64,000 bases of DNA from Sphingomonas panacisoli (GTDB taxonomy: Bacteria; Pseudomonadota; Alphaproteobacteria; Sphingomonadales; Sphingomonadaceae): assembly GCF_007859635.1 (NCBI RefSeq), contig NZ_CP042306.1, forward strand, positions 2,740,001-2,804,000, in the 5' to 3' direction. How positions within the stretch are numbered: position 1 is the stretch's first letter; each line of letters begins with the position of its first letter. Positions 7,891 to 16,546 of this stretch are shown piece by piece. The notes beneath the pieces were generated by a model that was not told where the DNA came from, made no database searches, and saw only the letters and a list, made by a program, of their open reading frames with translations. Both the position numbers and the translations under genes were made by a program.

Positions 7891-9807
7891 ATGATCCGTC
7901 GCGCCGCATTCACCCTGCTTCTCGCCGCCACCGCCACCGTCGCTTACGGCCAGGCCAACAATTCGAAGCCGCAGCCGGTGCCGATCGTCGATACCATCCC
8001 GGCCGCCGCCGACACGCCCTATCCGGGCACGATGACGATCGACATCGACGCGACCGACACCGCGCGCAACATCTTCTCGATCAAGGAGACGATCCCGGTC
8101 GCCAAGGCCGGCGATTTCGTCCTGCTGTTTCCCAAATGGATTCCCGGCGGCCACACGCCGCGCAACGAGATCGAGAAGGTCGCCGGCCTGCACGTCACGG
8201 CGAACGGCAAGGAGATCCCGTGGACCCGCGATCCGGTCGATGTCTACGCCTTCCATCTCGACATCCCGAAGGGCGTGAAGTCGATCGACGTCAAGTTTCA
8301 GTACCTGTCGGCGACCAAGGGCGACCAAGGGCGCATGATGATGACGCCCAACATGATGAGCCTGCAGACGATCGTGACCAGCCTCTATCCCGCCGGCTAT
8401 TTCGCGCGGCAGATCCCGGTGCGGATGACGGTCAAATATCCCGAGGGCTGGACCGCGGCGTCGGCGCTCAACGCCAAGGTGGTGGGTTCGACCTACACGT
8501 ACGAGCCGACGAACTACGAAATCCTGATCGACAGTCCGATCGTCGCCGGCCGCTATTACAAAAAATGGGCGCTGTCGCCGCGCGTCAACATGAACGTGTT
8601 CGCCGACACCGCGGCGGAACTGGCGGCGGCGACGCCCGACATGATCGATGCGCACAAGCGGATCGTCGACCAAGCGGTGAAGCTTTACGGCGCGCAGCAT
8701 TACGATCACTACGAGTTCCTCGTCTCGGTCTCGAACGAGCTCGGCGGGATCGGCCTCGAACATCACCGCTCGACCGAAATCGGCGTCCGCATGGGCTATT
8801 TCAGCGAGTGGGCGAACAACGTGAATTCGCGCAACGTCTTTCCGCACGAATACAATCATAGCTGGGACGGCAAATTCCGCCGCGGCGCGGATCTGTGGAC
8901 GCCCGATTATCGCTATCCGATGCGCGACAGCCTGTTGTGGGTCTACGAAGGCCAGACGCAGTTCTGGGGCTATATCCTGCAGGCGCGCTCTGGTCTCGTC
9001 AGCAAGCAGGATACGCTCGACCAATATGCCGCGATCGCGGCGAATCTGGACAACACCCCGGGGCGCAACTGGCGGCCGCTGATCGACACCACCAACAGCC
9101 CGATCATGTCCAACCGCAAGCCGGTCGGCTGGTACGATTATCAACGCGGCGAGGAATATTACAACGAAGGTCTGCTGGTCTGGATGGAAGTCGATTCGAT
9201 GCTGCGTGAGCAGTCGAAGGGGACCAAGTCGCTCGACGATTTCGCCAAGGCGTTTTTCGGCATCAACGACGGCGACTGGGGCGAGGTGACCTATACGTTC
9301 GACGACGTCGTCGCGACGCTGAACGGCATCCAGCCGTACGATTGGCGCGGTTTCTTGACCAAGCGACTGACCGAAACCGGCCAGCCGGCCCCGCTCGCCG
9401 GGTTCGAGCGCAACGGCTACAAGCTCGTCTATACCGACCAGCAGACGCCCGTCGGCAAGCAGAACGAACGCGCCCGCAAACAGGCCGATTTCGCCTATTC
9501 GCTGGGCATCACGATCGGCGCCGATTCCAGCCTGTCGTCGGTCCGCTGGGAGGGACCGGCTTACGGCGTCGGCCTGACCGTCGGCGACACGATCGTCGCG
9601 GTCAACGGTCTGGCCTATACCGACGATCGCCTGCGCGCCGCGGTAAGCGATGCGAAGGGGACCAAGGCCCCCATCGTTCTGGTCGTCAAGGCGGGCGAAG
9701 AGGTCAAGACGGTCAGCATCGACTATCATGGCGGCCTGCGCTATCCGCACTTCGTCAAGACCGGCACCGGGGACACCGGGCTGGATCGGCTGCTGACCCC
9801 GCGCTGA
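7891..9807 (+). CDS. Secreted M61 family peptidase with PDZ domain
   Basis: Predicted zinc aminopeptidase of the M61 (glycyl aminopeptidase) family. It has 638 residues with an N-terminal signal peptide (MIRRAAFTLLLAATATVAYG) that sends it to the periplasm or beyond. The zinc motif HEYNH (319-323, in NVFPHEYNHSWDGKFRRG) is intact, and the downstream VYEGQTQFWG supplies the expected third-ligand glutamate. A PDZ-like domain occupies roughly 530-615 (GLTVGDTIVAVNGLAY). The start at 7891 was chosen because the signal peptide begins there; an open frame from 7834 lacks one. Free-standing gene before ppa. Confidence 0.92.
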   Translation: MIRRAAFTLLLAATATVAYGQANNSKPQPVPIVDTIPAAADTPYPGTMTIDIDATDTARNIFSIKETIPVAKAGDFVLLFPKWIPGGHTPRNEIEKVAGLHVTANGKEIPWTRDPVDVYAFHLDIPKGVKSIDVKFQYLSATKGDQGRMMMTPNMMSLQTIVTSLYPAGYFARQIPVRMTVKYPEGWTAASALNAKVVGSTYTYEPTNYEILIDSPIVAGRYYKKWALSPRVNMNVFADTAAELAAATPDMIDAHKRIVDQAVKLYGAQHYDHYEFLVSVSNELGGIGLEHHRSTEIGVRMGYFSEWANNVNSRNVFPHEYNHSWDGKFRRGADLWTPDYRYPMRDSLLWVYEGQTQFWGYILQARSGLVSKQDTLDQYAAIAANLDNTPGRNWRPLIDTTNSPIMSNRKPVGWYDYQRGEEYYNEGLLVWMEVDSMLREQSKGTKSLDDFAKAFFGINDGDWGEVTYTFDDVVATLNGIQPYDWRGFLTKRLTETGQPAPLAGFERNGYKLVYTDQQTPVGKQNERARKQADFAYSLGITIGADSSLSSVRWEGPAYGVGLTVGDTIVAVNGLAYTDDRLRAAVSDAKGTKAPIVLVVKAGEEVKTVSIDYHGGLRYPHFVKTGTGDTGLDRLLTPR

Positions 9808-9855
9808 CGGGGCAGCCGGGAGGGGATGTCGCCAACATCCTTTTGAGGAAGACGC

Positions 9856-10395
9856 ATGAATATCGACCTGATCCCGGTTGGCGACAACCCGCCGGAGAGC
9901 TTGAACGTCATCATCGAAGTGCCGACCGGCGGCGAGCCGGTGAAGTACGAGTTCGACAAGAAATCGGGCGCGCTGTTCGTCGATCGCATTCTGCACACGC
10001 CGATGCGCTACCCGGCGAATTACGGCTTCGTGCCGCATACCCTGTCGCCCGACGGCGATCCGCTCGACGCGCTGGTCATCGCGCGCAGCCCGTTCGTGCC
10101 CGGCTGTGTCGTGCGCGCCCGGCCGATCGGCGTGCTCAACCTGGAAGACGAAGCGGGGGGGGACGAAAAGCTGATTTGTGTTCCCGTCGACACGACCTTC
10201 CCCTATTATTCGGACATCGGCGAGCGGCAGGACCTGCCGTCGATCGTCCTCCAGCAGATCGAGCATTTCTTCACCCACTATAAGGACCTCGAGGCCGAAA
10301 AGTGGGTGCGCGTCGGCAAATGGGGCGATGCCGCCGAAGCGCGCCAGATCGTGATCGAGGCGATCGAGCGCGCGAAAGGCGCCAAGACCGCATGA
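9856..10395 (+). CDS. ppa: Inorganic pyrophosphatase (family I)
   Basis: Hydrolyses pyrophosphate to two phosphates in the cytoplasm and so drives biosynthetic reactions. It has 179 residues, typical of family I. The signature DGDPLD (66-71) with its metal-binding aspartates is present, along with PMRYPANYGFVPHTL and the second acidic cluster. AGGAAGACGC precedes the start. Its last codon region overlaps the next gene by four bases (ATGA), which suggests coupled translation. Confidence 0.97.
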   Translation: MNIDLIPVGDNPPESLNVIIEVPTGGEPVKYEFDKKSGALFVDRILHTPMRYPANYGFVPHTLSPDGDPLDALVIARSPFVPGCVVRARPIGVLNLEDEAGGDEKLICVPVDTTFPYYSDIGERQDLPSIVLQQIEHFFTHYKDLEAEKWVRVGKWGDAAEARQIVIEAIERAKGAKTA

Positions 10396-11093
10396 CGTCG
10401 CGCACCGCCTGGCGCCTGTGCGTGCTGGCGGGGCTAATCGCGTTTTTCTGTTCGTGGAGCTTCGGGCGGATCCCGGGCCTGGTCGCGTGCGGCCCGGCGC
10501 CTGGCGGGCTCGGGCCGATCATCGGCTTCGAACTGGCGCGGACGCCGACGGAGGTCGCCGCGTTGTTCGGCGCGGACCCGTGCCGCGCGACGTTGGTCGG
10601 CGCGCAATGGACGGGCCTGTGGCTCGACGAACTGGGGTTCATTCCCGCGTACACCGCCTTCCTGGTCCTCGCCGCGATCGCCGCGAGCCGGGGGCGGTTC
10701 CGCACGGTGACGGTCGCCGCGCTAATCGTCGCCGGGCTCAGCGACGAGGTCGAGGGGCTGATCATGGGCGGCATCATGAAGGCGCTGCCCGGGACGCAAG
10801 CGCAGCTCGATCAGCTTTATTGGGCGGTGCACGTCAAGTTCGGGCTGCTCGCGCTGGGGACGGCCTTGATCGGCCTCGCGATCGTCCGGCTTGGCGGCTT
10901 GGTGCCGTTGTTGCTTGGCGCGGTGGTGTGGATTGGCGGGATGGCGGCGATCTACGGCTTCGGCGAGCTGCCCGGACCGGTGATGATGCAGGCGTTCACG
11001 ATCGCGTGGTTCGCGCTGCTGGCGACCGCGATCGTCGCGGCGGTCAGGCCTGCATGGTTCGAGCGACGTCGCAACGCGATGCTTGCAATGTAG
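10392..11093 (+). CDS. Hypothetical multi-pass membrane protein
   Basis: Protein of 233 residues with about six hydrophobic helices, including one at the very N-terminus (WRLCVLAGLIAFFCSWSF). The ATG at 10392 overlaps the ppa stop as ATGA. The longer frame from 10302 lies inside ppa and is rejected. The loop GFELARTPTEVAALFGADPC and the conserved-looking LDELGFIPAYTAFLVLAAIA carry few charged residues. I do not recognise a family; coupling to ppa may reflect only compact gene packing. Confidence 0.7.
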   Translation: MTSRTAWRLCVLAGLIAFFCSWSFGRIPGLVACGPAPGGLGPIIGFELARTPTEVAALFGADPCRATLVGAQWTGLWLDELGFIPAYTAFLVLAAIAASRGRFRTVTVAALIVAGLSDEVEGLIMGGIMKALPGTQAQLDQLYWAVHVKFGLLALGTALIGLAIVRLGGLVPLLLGAVVWIGGMAAIYGFGELPGPVMMQAFTIAWFALLATAIVAAVRPAWFERRRNAMLAM

Positions 11094-11147
11094 GATTCCG
11101 CCTGACAGCGTAGTCGGGCTCTTTGACAACGCGTCATTTCCACCACC

Positions 11148-11230
11148 GTGCTCCTGCGAAAGCAGGAGCCCAGGGATTGTCGCGGACAATATGTGATGAG
11201 GCCCTGGGTTCCTGCTTGCGCAGGAACACC
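11148..11230. repeat. Paired inverted repeat (family B)
   Basis: GCTCCTGC-GAA-AGCAGGAGCCCAGGG (from 11150) faces CCCTGGGTTCCTGCTTGCGCAGGAAC (to 11227). Each arm is a hairpin and the CCCAGGG tails are also complementary, so the pair can fold as a cruciform. It lies between the ppa-linked membrane gene and the convergent TfoX-like gene. Confidence 0.8.
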
Positions 11231-11288
11231 GGAACCTGAAACGCTGGGCGGTTTGTGCGGAGCCTGCGCCCGCCGCGACACCGCCGTT

Positions 11289-11311
11289 AGTGTCAACCTG
11301 GTGTCAACTTA
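11289..11311. repeat. 23-base repeat, copy 1 (exact match to 32344-32366)
   Basis: On the minus strand it reads TAAGTTGACACC followed by AGGTTGACACT, an imperfect direct repeat of GTTGACAC. The same 23 bases occur in opposite orientation at 32344-32366. Here the TAA at its end is also the stop codon of the TfoX-like gene. Confidence 0.8.
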
Positions 11312-11677
11312 GCGCGAACGCCGCGGCCCCTTTTTCGGCTTTTTCGCCGGCGCGCGGCGCCCCGCGTCGAGCCCAAGCAAGCCCCAGCGACGCAGTTCGT
11401 CGGGGTCGTCATAGGCGTCGTCCGGGGCGCGGCGATAGTTCATGCTGCCGGTCTTGCCGCCCATATCGTAGGTGAACCGGCCACATCCGGCCGCGTCCCA
11501 CAGGGTGTCGCTCTCGGCATCGGCCTTGAACCATAGGACGTCGTCATGGCTGACGATCGCGAAGATGATGCCGTCGCAATAAAGCGTCGCGCCGCCCATC
11601 ATCGCGCGCTTGGTGACGGTACCGACCGGCTCCATCGCCTCCGCGACCCAATCGATCAGCCCTTGGTCCGCCGCCAT
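11309..11677 (-). CDS. TfoX N-terminal domain protein
   Basis: Protein of 122 residues matching the TfoX N-terminal domain: DQGLIDWVAEAMEPVGTVTKRAMMGGATLYCDGIIFAIVSHDDVLWFKAD. The tail is basic (RRAPAKKPKKGPRRSR) and may bind nucleic acid. TfoX/Sxy proteins are linked to competence in gammaproteobacteria, but single-domain alphaproteobacterial versions are uncharacterised. The start at 11677 shares its A with the stop of the upstream GNAT gene (TGATG), so the two are translationally coupled. An extended frame to 11734 overlaps GNAT and is rejected. Confidence 0.85.
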   Translation of the reverse strand: MAADQGLIDWVAEAMEPVGTVTKRAMMGGATLYCDGIIFAIVSHDDVLWFKADAESDTLWDAAGCGRFTYDMGGKTGSMNYRRAPDDAYDDPDELRRWGLLGLDAGRRAPAKKPKKGPRRSR

Positions 11678-12156
11678 CAGTCGCGCCCGGCAAGCTTGAC
11701 GAGCGCGTCGCCGGTCACGCGCCGCACGGTCCACTCATCCTGGCTGTCGGCGCCCATCGCGGTGTAGAAATCGACCGCCGGCGTGTTCCAGTCGAGCACC
11801 GCCCATTCGAACCGCGCGCAGTCGCGGTCGAGCGCGATCCCGGCAAGGTGCCGGAGCAAGGCGGTGCCGACCCCCGAGCCTCGCGCCTCGGGGGTGACGT
11901 AGAGGTCCTCGAGATAGACCCCCTTGCGGCCGGTCCAGGTCGAAAAATTGTGGAAGAACAGGGCAAAGCCGACCGGCGCCCCGTCCTGCTCGGCGATAAC
12001 CGCCTCGGCCGACCGTTCCTCGAACAGCGCATAGGCTAGCCCCGCCTCGGTCGCGACGACCGCATCCGGCTCGCGCTCGAACTCGGCGAGCTCCTTGACG
12101 AAGCGCAGGATCAGCGCAGCGTCGGCCGGTTCGGCGGGACGGATCGTCAGCGTCAA
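11677..12156 (-). CDS. GNAT family N-acetyltransferase
   Basis: Acetyl-CoA-dependent acetyltransferase of 159 residues. The fold is clear: LTIRPAEPADAALILRFVKELAEFER at the N-terminus, then GFALFFHNFSTWTGRKGVYLEDLYVTPEARGSGVGTALL with the acetyl-CoA pyrophosphate loop (ARGSGVG). It resembles the diamine/spermidine acetyltransferase subgroup, but the substrate is not fixed. The start is TTG at 12156, with GGAGG seven bases upstream and a four-base overlap (TTGA) with the EamA stop. Middle gene of the EamA-GNAT-TfoX operon. Confidence 0.9.
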   Translation of the reverse strand: MTLTIRPAEPADAALILRFVKELAEFEREPDAVVATEAGLAYALFEERSAEAVIAEQDGAPVGFALFFHNFSTWTGRKGVYLEDLYVTPEARGSGVGTALLRHLAGIALDRDCARFEWAVLDWNTPAVDFYTAMGADSQDEWTVRRVTGDALVKLAGRD

Positions 12157-13046
12157 AACGCAGCCTCCACATTCTCGATATCGCGCTTGCGCGCGGCGAC
12201 TAGGCAACCGGCGATGATCATCGCCGCCCCCGCCAGCGTATAGGGCGCAACCGGTTCGTGGAACACCACCCAGCCCCACAGTGCCGCCCAGATGAACCCG
12301 GTATATTCGGTCGGCGCGAGGTAGTTGGCCTCACCCCGAGCATAGGCCCAGGCAAGGATCAGCAGCGACACCGTCGCCAGCGCCGCCGCCAGCACGATCG
12401 CGGGTGCGTGCTTCAGGTCCGGCACGTCGGCGAGGAACGGCGCGAAACACGCGAAGATCACGCCGACGATGATGCTCTGGAAGAACGCCACTTCGCTCGG
12501 CCCCGCGACCATCGCCTGCTGGCGCATCAGCACGATGTTGTAGGCGTAGCAAACCGCGGACAGCAAAACCGCGACGGTGCCGACGAAACGCTCGTGGTTG
12601 GGCGCCGCGCTCGCCTGGCCGAGCATGATCACGCCGACCCCGCCGAACGCGATCAGCGAGGCGATGACGGCGCGCGGCGGGATGCGCTCCTTCAGGACGA
12701 ACGCCGCGCCGAACAGCGCCAGCAGCGGCGCGATGAACGCCAGCGCGATCGCCTGCGCCATCGGGATCTTGGCGAGGCCCCAGAAGAACGTCACCGCCAT
12801 CACCGCCGACACGCAGCCGCGGATCAGGTGGACGCGCATCACATCGCGCGACGGCCAGGCCTTACGCGTCGGCAGGTAGATCGCGCCGGTGAACACGATC
12901 CCCGCCAGCGTCCGCCAAAACAGGGTCGTGAACGCGCCGATCTGGAGCGTCAGCCCTTTCATCACCGCGTCCATCGACGAGAAGATCGCGATCCCGCCGA
13001 CCGCGACCGCGAAGACCAGGGCTTGGGACGGCGCGCGGTGGCTCAT
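12153..13046 (-). CDS. EamA/DMT family transporter
   Basis: Inner-membrane carrier of 297 residues with about ten hydrophobic helices in two EamA repeats (about 15-145 and 160-290). Visible marks are AIFSSMDAVMKGLTLQIG...FWRTLAGIVFTGAIYLP at the start and YLAPTEYTGFIWAALWGWVVFHEPVAPYTLAGAAMIIAGCLV near the end, the classic end of the second repeat. Members export metabolites or amino acids; the substrate is unknown. First gene of a coupled three-gene operon. Confidence 0.92.
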   Translation of the reverse strand: MSHRAPSQALVFAVAVGGIAIFSSMDAVMKGLTLQIGAFTTLFWRTLAGIVFTGAIYLPTRKAWPSRDVMRVHLIRGCVSAVMAVTFFWGLAKIPMAQAIALAFIAPLLALFGAAFVLKERIPPRAVIASLIAFGGVGVIMLGQASAAPNHERFVGTVAVLLSAVCYAYNIVLMRQQAMVAGPSEVAFFQSIIVGVIFACFAPFLADVPDLKHAPAIVLAAALATVSLLILAWAYARGEANYLAPTEYTGFIWAALWGWVVFHEPVAPYTLAGAAMIIAGCLVAARKRDIENVEAAF

Positions 13047-13082
13047 CCCCCGCCGATAGCGGGCGGTCGCCGTTCCGTCACC

Positions 13083-13116
13083 CGCGCTCTCCTTATGACG
13101 TCACAAGGAGAGCGCG
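13083..13116. terminator. Strong stem-loop between retropepsin and EamA genes
   Basis: CGCGCTCTCCTT pairs perfectly over 12 bases with AAGGAGAGCGCG around a 10-base loop that itself holds the palindrome TGACGTCA. It sits just after the retropepsin gene and 37 bases before the EamA start. There is no T-run, so it may be a weak or factor-assisted terminator or a processing site. It could also be a protein-binding site because of the nested palindrome. Confidence 0.55.
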
Positions 13117-13120
13117 TGGA

Positions 13121-13606
13121 TCATTTGAGGGTCATCTTGTCGCCGCTGATCGACACGCTGTCGAGATGACGAAGATAATTCTGGCCGAGCAGCGAGATCG
13201 TCAGTCCGTCGAGCACCAGCCCGTGGATGCCGCTGACGCGCTTGCCGTCGAGGACGACGTCGTTCAGCTCCACTTCCTGTCCGCGCACCGCGCCCGATGC
13301 GCCGCTGCCGACGACCTCGAACTGGCCGGGATCGAACTTAACCCCGGCGCGACGGGCATCGTCCATCGTCAGCGCGACCGTGGTGGCGCCGGTATCGACG
13401 ACGAACTTGATCGGCTCGCCATTGACGTCGGCGACGGTGAAGAAGTGGCCGTTATCCTCGCGCTCCAGTACCGTCTCGCGCGGTTGGTCGGCGGTTGCCA
13501 CGGCCGCAAGCACAGGCGCCGGTGCCGCCGCCTTGGGCTTGGCGCCCGGCAGCAACAGGCCGAGGGCGATACCGGCCCCGGTCACGGCGAAGAAAGCGGC
13601 TTTCAT
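13121..13606 (-). CDS. Retropepsin-like (clan AA) aspartic protease
   Basis: Protein of 161 residues belonging to the single-domain retropepsin-like family (TIGR02281 type). After an N-terminal hydrophobic anchor (AFFAVTGAGIALGLLLP) and an Ala/Pro linker come GHFFTVADVNGEPIKFVVDTGATTVAL with the DTGA active-site motif, a flap region and LVLDGLTISLLGQNYLRHLDSVSISGDKMTL. Such proteins work as dimers, probably in the periplasm and tethered to the inner membrane. The substrate is unknown. Lies upstream of EamA on the same strand but separated by a stem-loop. Confidence 0.88.
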   Translation of the reverse strand: MKAAFFAVTGAGIALGLLLPGAKPKAAAPAPVLAAVATADQPRETVLEREDNGHFFTVADVNGEPIKFVVDTGATTVALTMDDARRAGVKFDPGQFEVVGSGASGAVRGQEVELNDVVLDGKRVSGIHGLVLDGLTISLLGQNYLRHLDSVSISGDKMTLK

Positions 13607-13666
13607 GCCCGCCGCATAGCGCGGCTGCGCTTGCGGTCCGCTTTATCGGGATGCTTAACGCCGCGC

Positions 13667-14149
13667 TTACCGCTTGGCGAAGTAGGCGAAGATCGCGTCG
13701 CCTGACCGGCTCGCCGCGTTGCGCCAGGTCGGCGCGTCGGCAAGGTTCACCGGCTTACCGGTCGAATCGAGGACCAGCACGGTCGGCGTCCCGGTAATCG
13801 GCCCGAGCCCGAAGCGGCGCGCAAGATCGCCGTTGCGGTCCTTCTCGCCCGGCTTGTCGCCGACATTGATCCACGCGATCTCGTAGCGATCGTGCAGCAT
13901 GGTCTGGAAGCGCGGCGTGGCAAACCAGCCCGCCAGCGCGCGGCTGTCGTGGCACCAGTTCGCACCGAACACCAGGATGACCCGTTTGTCGGCGGCGATT
14001 GCGGCCATCAACGCAGTATCGACACTGGCGCGTCCACTCTCGACACTGCCAAACGGCTTTGCCTCGGGATAAGCGGGGGACGGACAATCGGCGGCAAGCG
14101 CCAACGCCGGAACCGCCGTCAGCGCCAAAGCGAGCGCGACGAACCTCAC
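13667..14149 (-). CDS. Secreted thioredoxin-fold protein lacking a CxxC pair
   Basis: Protein of 160 residues with a signal peptide ([19 protein letters not shown]). The thioredoxin-like core runs from [26 protein letters not shown] to [16 protein letters not shown], with the cis-proline TGTPT. The usual CxxC is WCHDS, so only the first cysteine remains; this is common in the thioredoxin_7-type group but argues against simple dithiol oxidoreduction. The start is GTG at 14149, overlapping the ispG stop by four bases (GTGA), which indicates coupling to ispG. Confidence 0.85.
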   Translation of the reverse strand: MRFVALALALTAVPALALAADCPSPAYPEAKPFGSVESGRASVDTALMAAIAADKRVILVFGANWCHDSRALAGWFATPRFQTMLHDRYEIAWINVGDKPGEKDRNGDLARRFGLGPITGTPTVLVLDSTGKPVNLADAPTWRNAASRSGDAIFAYFAKR

Positions 14150-15261
14150 GCCGCTTGTGCCTGCTCGCTCGCCTCGATCTCCGCCGCCTTGGCCTCGACC
14201 AGCTTGACGATGTGCTCGATCATGTCGGCGTCCTGGACGTGATGGTCGGTGACGCCCGACAGATAGACCATGTGCTTGCCGTTGCCGCCGCCGGTGATGC
14301 CGATATCGGTCTCGCGCGCCTCGCCCGGCCCGTTGACGACGCAACCGAGCACCGAAAGGCTCATCGGCGTGCGGATGTGCTGGAGGCGCTCCTCCAGCGC
14401 CTGCACCGTGCGGATCACGTCGAACCCCTGCCGCGCGCAGCTGGGGCACGACACGACGCGGACGCCGCGGTTGCGGATGCCCAGCGCCTTCAGGATCTCG
14501 AACCCGACGCGCACTTCGTCCTCCGGCTCGGCCGACAGCGAGACGCGGATCGTGTCGCCGATGCCATACCAGAGCAGGCTGCCGATCCCGATCGACGACT
14601 TGACCGTCCCACCGACGAACCCGCCCGCCTCGGTGATGCCGAGATGCAGCGGGCAATCGACGACTTCGGCGAGTTGTTGATACGCGGCCACCGCAAGGAA
14701 CAGGTCCGATGCCTTCACCGCGACCTTGAATTCGTGGAAGTCGCGGTCCTGGAGCAGCTTGATATGATCGAGCGCGCTTTCGACCAACGCCTCCGGACAC
14801 GGCTCGCCATACTTTTCGAGCAAGTCCTTCTCGAGACTGCCGGCGTTCACGCCAATACGGATCGCGCAGCCGTTCGCCTTGGCGGCGTTGACCACCTCGT
14901 TTACCCGCTCGGCCGAACCGATATTGCCGGGATTGATGCGAAGGCACGCAGCACCGGCGTCCGCCGCCTCGAGCGCGCGCTTGTAGTGGAAATGGATGTC
15001 CGCGACGATCGGCACGCGCGCCGCCCGGACGATCTGGCCGAGCGCGGCGGTGCTGTCGGTGTCGGGACACGACACGCGGATGATATCGACCCCGGCATCC
15101 TCGCAGCGGCGAATCTGATCGATCGTCGCGCGCGGATCGCTGGTCGGCGTATTGGTCATCGTCTGCACGGTGACGGGCGCGCCGCCGCCGACGGGGACGT
15201 TGCCGACCATGATCTGGCGGCTCTGACGGCGCGTGATGTCGCGCCAGGGACGTAGGGACAT
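14146..15261 (-). CDS. ispG: 4-hydroxy-3-methylbut-2-enyl diphosphate synthase
   Basis: Iron-sulfur enzyme of the MEP isoprenoid pathway that converts MEcPP to HMBPP. About 371 residues. The TIM-barrel part includes [42 protein letters not shown] and RINPGNIG. The C-terminal cluster-binding part has [11 protein letters not shown] and [20 protein letters not shown], giving the three cluster cysteines and the conserved glutamate. The start at 15261 ([17 protein letters not shown]) matches the family; in-frame ATGs at 15270 and 15285 are also possible. Followed by a coupled thioredoxin-fold gene. Confidence 0.96.
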   Translation of the reverse strand: MSLRPWRDITRRQSRQIMVGNVPVGGGAPVTVQTMTNTPTSDPRATIDQIRRCEDAGVDIIRVSCPDTDSTAALGQIVRAARVPIVADIHFHYKRALEAADAGAACLRINPGNIGSAERVNEVVNAAKANGCAIRIGVNAGSLEKDLLEKYGEPCPEALVESALDHIKLLQDRDFHEFKVAVKASDLFLAVAAYQQLAEVVDCPLHLGITEAGGFVGGTVKSSIGIGSLLWYGIGDTIRVSLSAEPEDEVRVGFEILKALGIRNRGVRVVSCPSCARQGFDVIRTVQALEERLQHIRTPMSLSVLGCVVNGPGEARETDIGITGGGNGKHMVYLSGVTDHHVQDADMIEHIVKLVEAKAAEIEASEQAQAA

Positions 15262-15355
15262 GGGGCGCATATACCCCCGAAGCATGACCGCGCCAAGGCA
15301 GCGCTCGCGTCAACGATTTGGTCAGTCGATGCGACTATTGATCAGGATCAAGCCG

Positions 15356-16546
15356 ATGACCGACACCGCCCTCACCCGCTCCCGCCACTACGGGCTCGAC
15401 TGGCTACGCATCGGCGCCTTTGGCCTGCTGATCGTCTATCACGTCGCGATGGTCTTCTCGACCTGGGACTGGGTCATCAAGTCGCCGACGACCTACCCGC
15501 AACTGATCGTCCCGCTCGCGCTGCTGACGCCGTGGCGGTTGCCGCTGCTGTTCGCGGTTTCGGGCTATGCCAGCCGCAAATTGTTCGACAAATCGGGCGG
15601 GCCGCGCGCGTTCGTCGCGTCGCGCAACCGACGGCTGCTGATCCCCTGGGCGTTCGCGATGGTCGCGCTGATCCCGGTCGAGACGTGGGTGCGGGCGAAG
15701 ATTGCGGGCTACCCGGGCGGGCTGATCCATTACTGGTTGCGCGATTATTGGCAGGTGACGCCGACCTATGGACCGCCCTTTCCGAGCTGGGAGCATTTGT
15801 GGTTCGTCGTCTACCTCTGGGCGTACACCATGGCGCTGGCCGGATTGCTGGCTATGCGCGGGTGGAGCCCCGAGCGGACGACGGTCGCAGCCGATTGGCT
15901 AGCGAAAGGCACGCGACTGATCTGGGCACCGATCGCCGTGCTGGCCTTGGCCAAGCTGGCGGTGATGTTCGTGATCCCCGAAAAGCAGGGCCTGTTCACC
16001 GACTGGAACGCGCACCTGCTCTATTTCCCGATCTTCCTGTTCGGGTTCGCGCTGGGCGGACGGAGCACGCTGTGGCCCGCCATCGCGCGGGCGCAACCTA
16101 GCGCGATCGGGCTGGCAGTCGCGTCGGGGCTGGTCGTGACCTTGGTCGAACTCGCCTATGCCGGCCACCACATGCCGCCGCACGGTGTCATGGCCCTCGA
16201 CCGCATCTCGCGCATCGCAATGGCGTGGAGCATGATCGTGATCCTGTTCCAGCTCGCCGATCGCCACCTCAACCGCGACCATCGCTGGCGCGCTATGCTC
16301 GCGGAGGCGGTGTTCCCGCTCTACATCGCGCATCATCCCGCGATCATCCTGCTGGCGTGGCTGACGTTGCCCTGGGGGCTCGACCCGCTAGCCGAGTTCG
16401 CGCTGCTGCTCGCCGGCACGTTCGGGTTCGCGACCGCCTTTTACCTCATCGGCCGCGAAGTCGCGTGGCTCCGCCCGTTGATCGGCCTGGCGCCGCGCTC
16501 AGTCGGCCGGTCGGTACCGGCGACTCCCGCGCAAGGTCGCGCCTGA
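15356..16546 (+). CDS. Acyltransferase 3 family membrane protein, paralogue 1
   Basis: Integral membrane acyltransferase (Acyl_transf_3, OpgC-like) of 396 residues with about ten helices. Hallmarks: HYGLDWLRIGAFGLLIVYHVAMVFSTW in helix 1 with the conserved histidine, RNRRLLIPWAF, WEHLWFVVYLWAY, and a C-terminal FYLIGREVAWLRPLIGL. Such enzymes move acyl groups to exported glycans or lipids; the acceptor is unknown. The start at 15356 is where similarity to the paralogues begins. Its last 48 bases overlap the convergent LytTR gene. Paralogues follow at 17421 and 18678. Confidence 0.92.
   Translation: MTDTALTRSRHYGLDWLRIGAFGLLIVYHVAMVFSTWDWVIKSPTTYPQLIVPLALLTPWRLPLLFAVSGYASRKLFDKSGGPRAFVASRNRRLLIPWAFAMVALIPVETWVRAKIAGYPGGLIHYWLRDYWQVTPTYGPPFPSWEHLWFVVYLWAYTMALAGLLAMRGWSPERTTVAADWLAKGTRLIWAPIAVLALAKLAVMFVIPEKQGLFTDWNAHLLYFPIFLFGFALGGRSTLWPAIARAQPSAIGLAVASGLVVTLVELAYAGHHMPPHGVMALDRISRIAMAWSMIVILFQLADRHLNRDHRWRAMLAEAVFPLYIAHHPAIILLAWLTLPWGLDPLAEFALLLAGTFGFATAFYLIGREVAWLRPLIGLAPRSVGRSVPATPAQGRA

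Noticed and set aside
11289..11311. The TTGACA motifs of the 23-base repeat as a promoter
   Set aside because: No matching -10 box at proper spacing was found, and copy 1 lies at the 3' end of a gene, so a simple promoter role is unlikely.
13667..15313. Minus-strand open frame of 548 codons that seems to fuse sequence over ispG to the thioredoxin-fold protein
   Set aside because: The N-terminal two thirds are an off-frame reading of ispG. The real thioredoxin-fold gene starts at the GTG overlapping the ispG stop.
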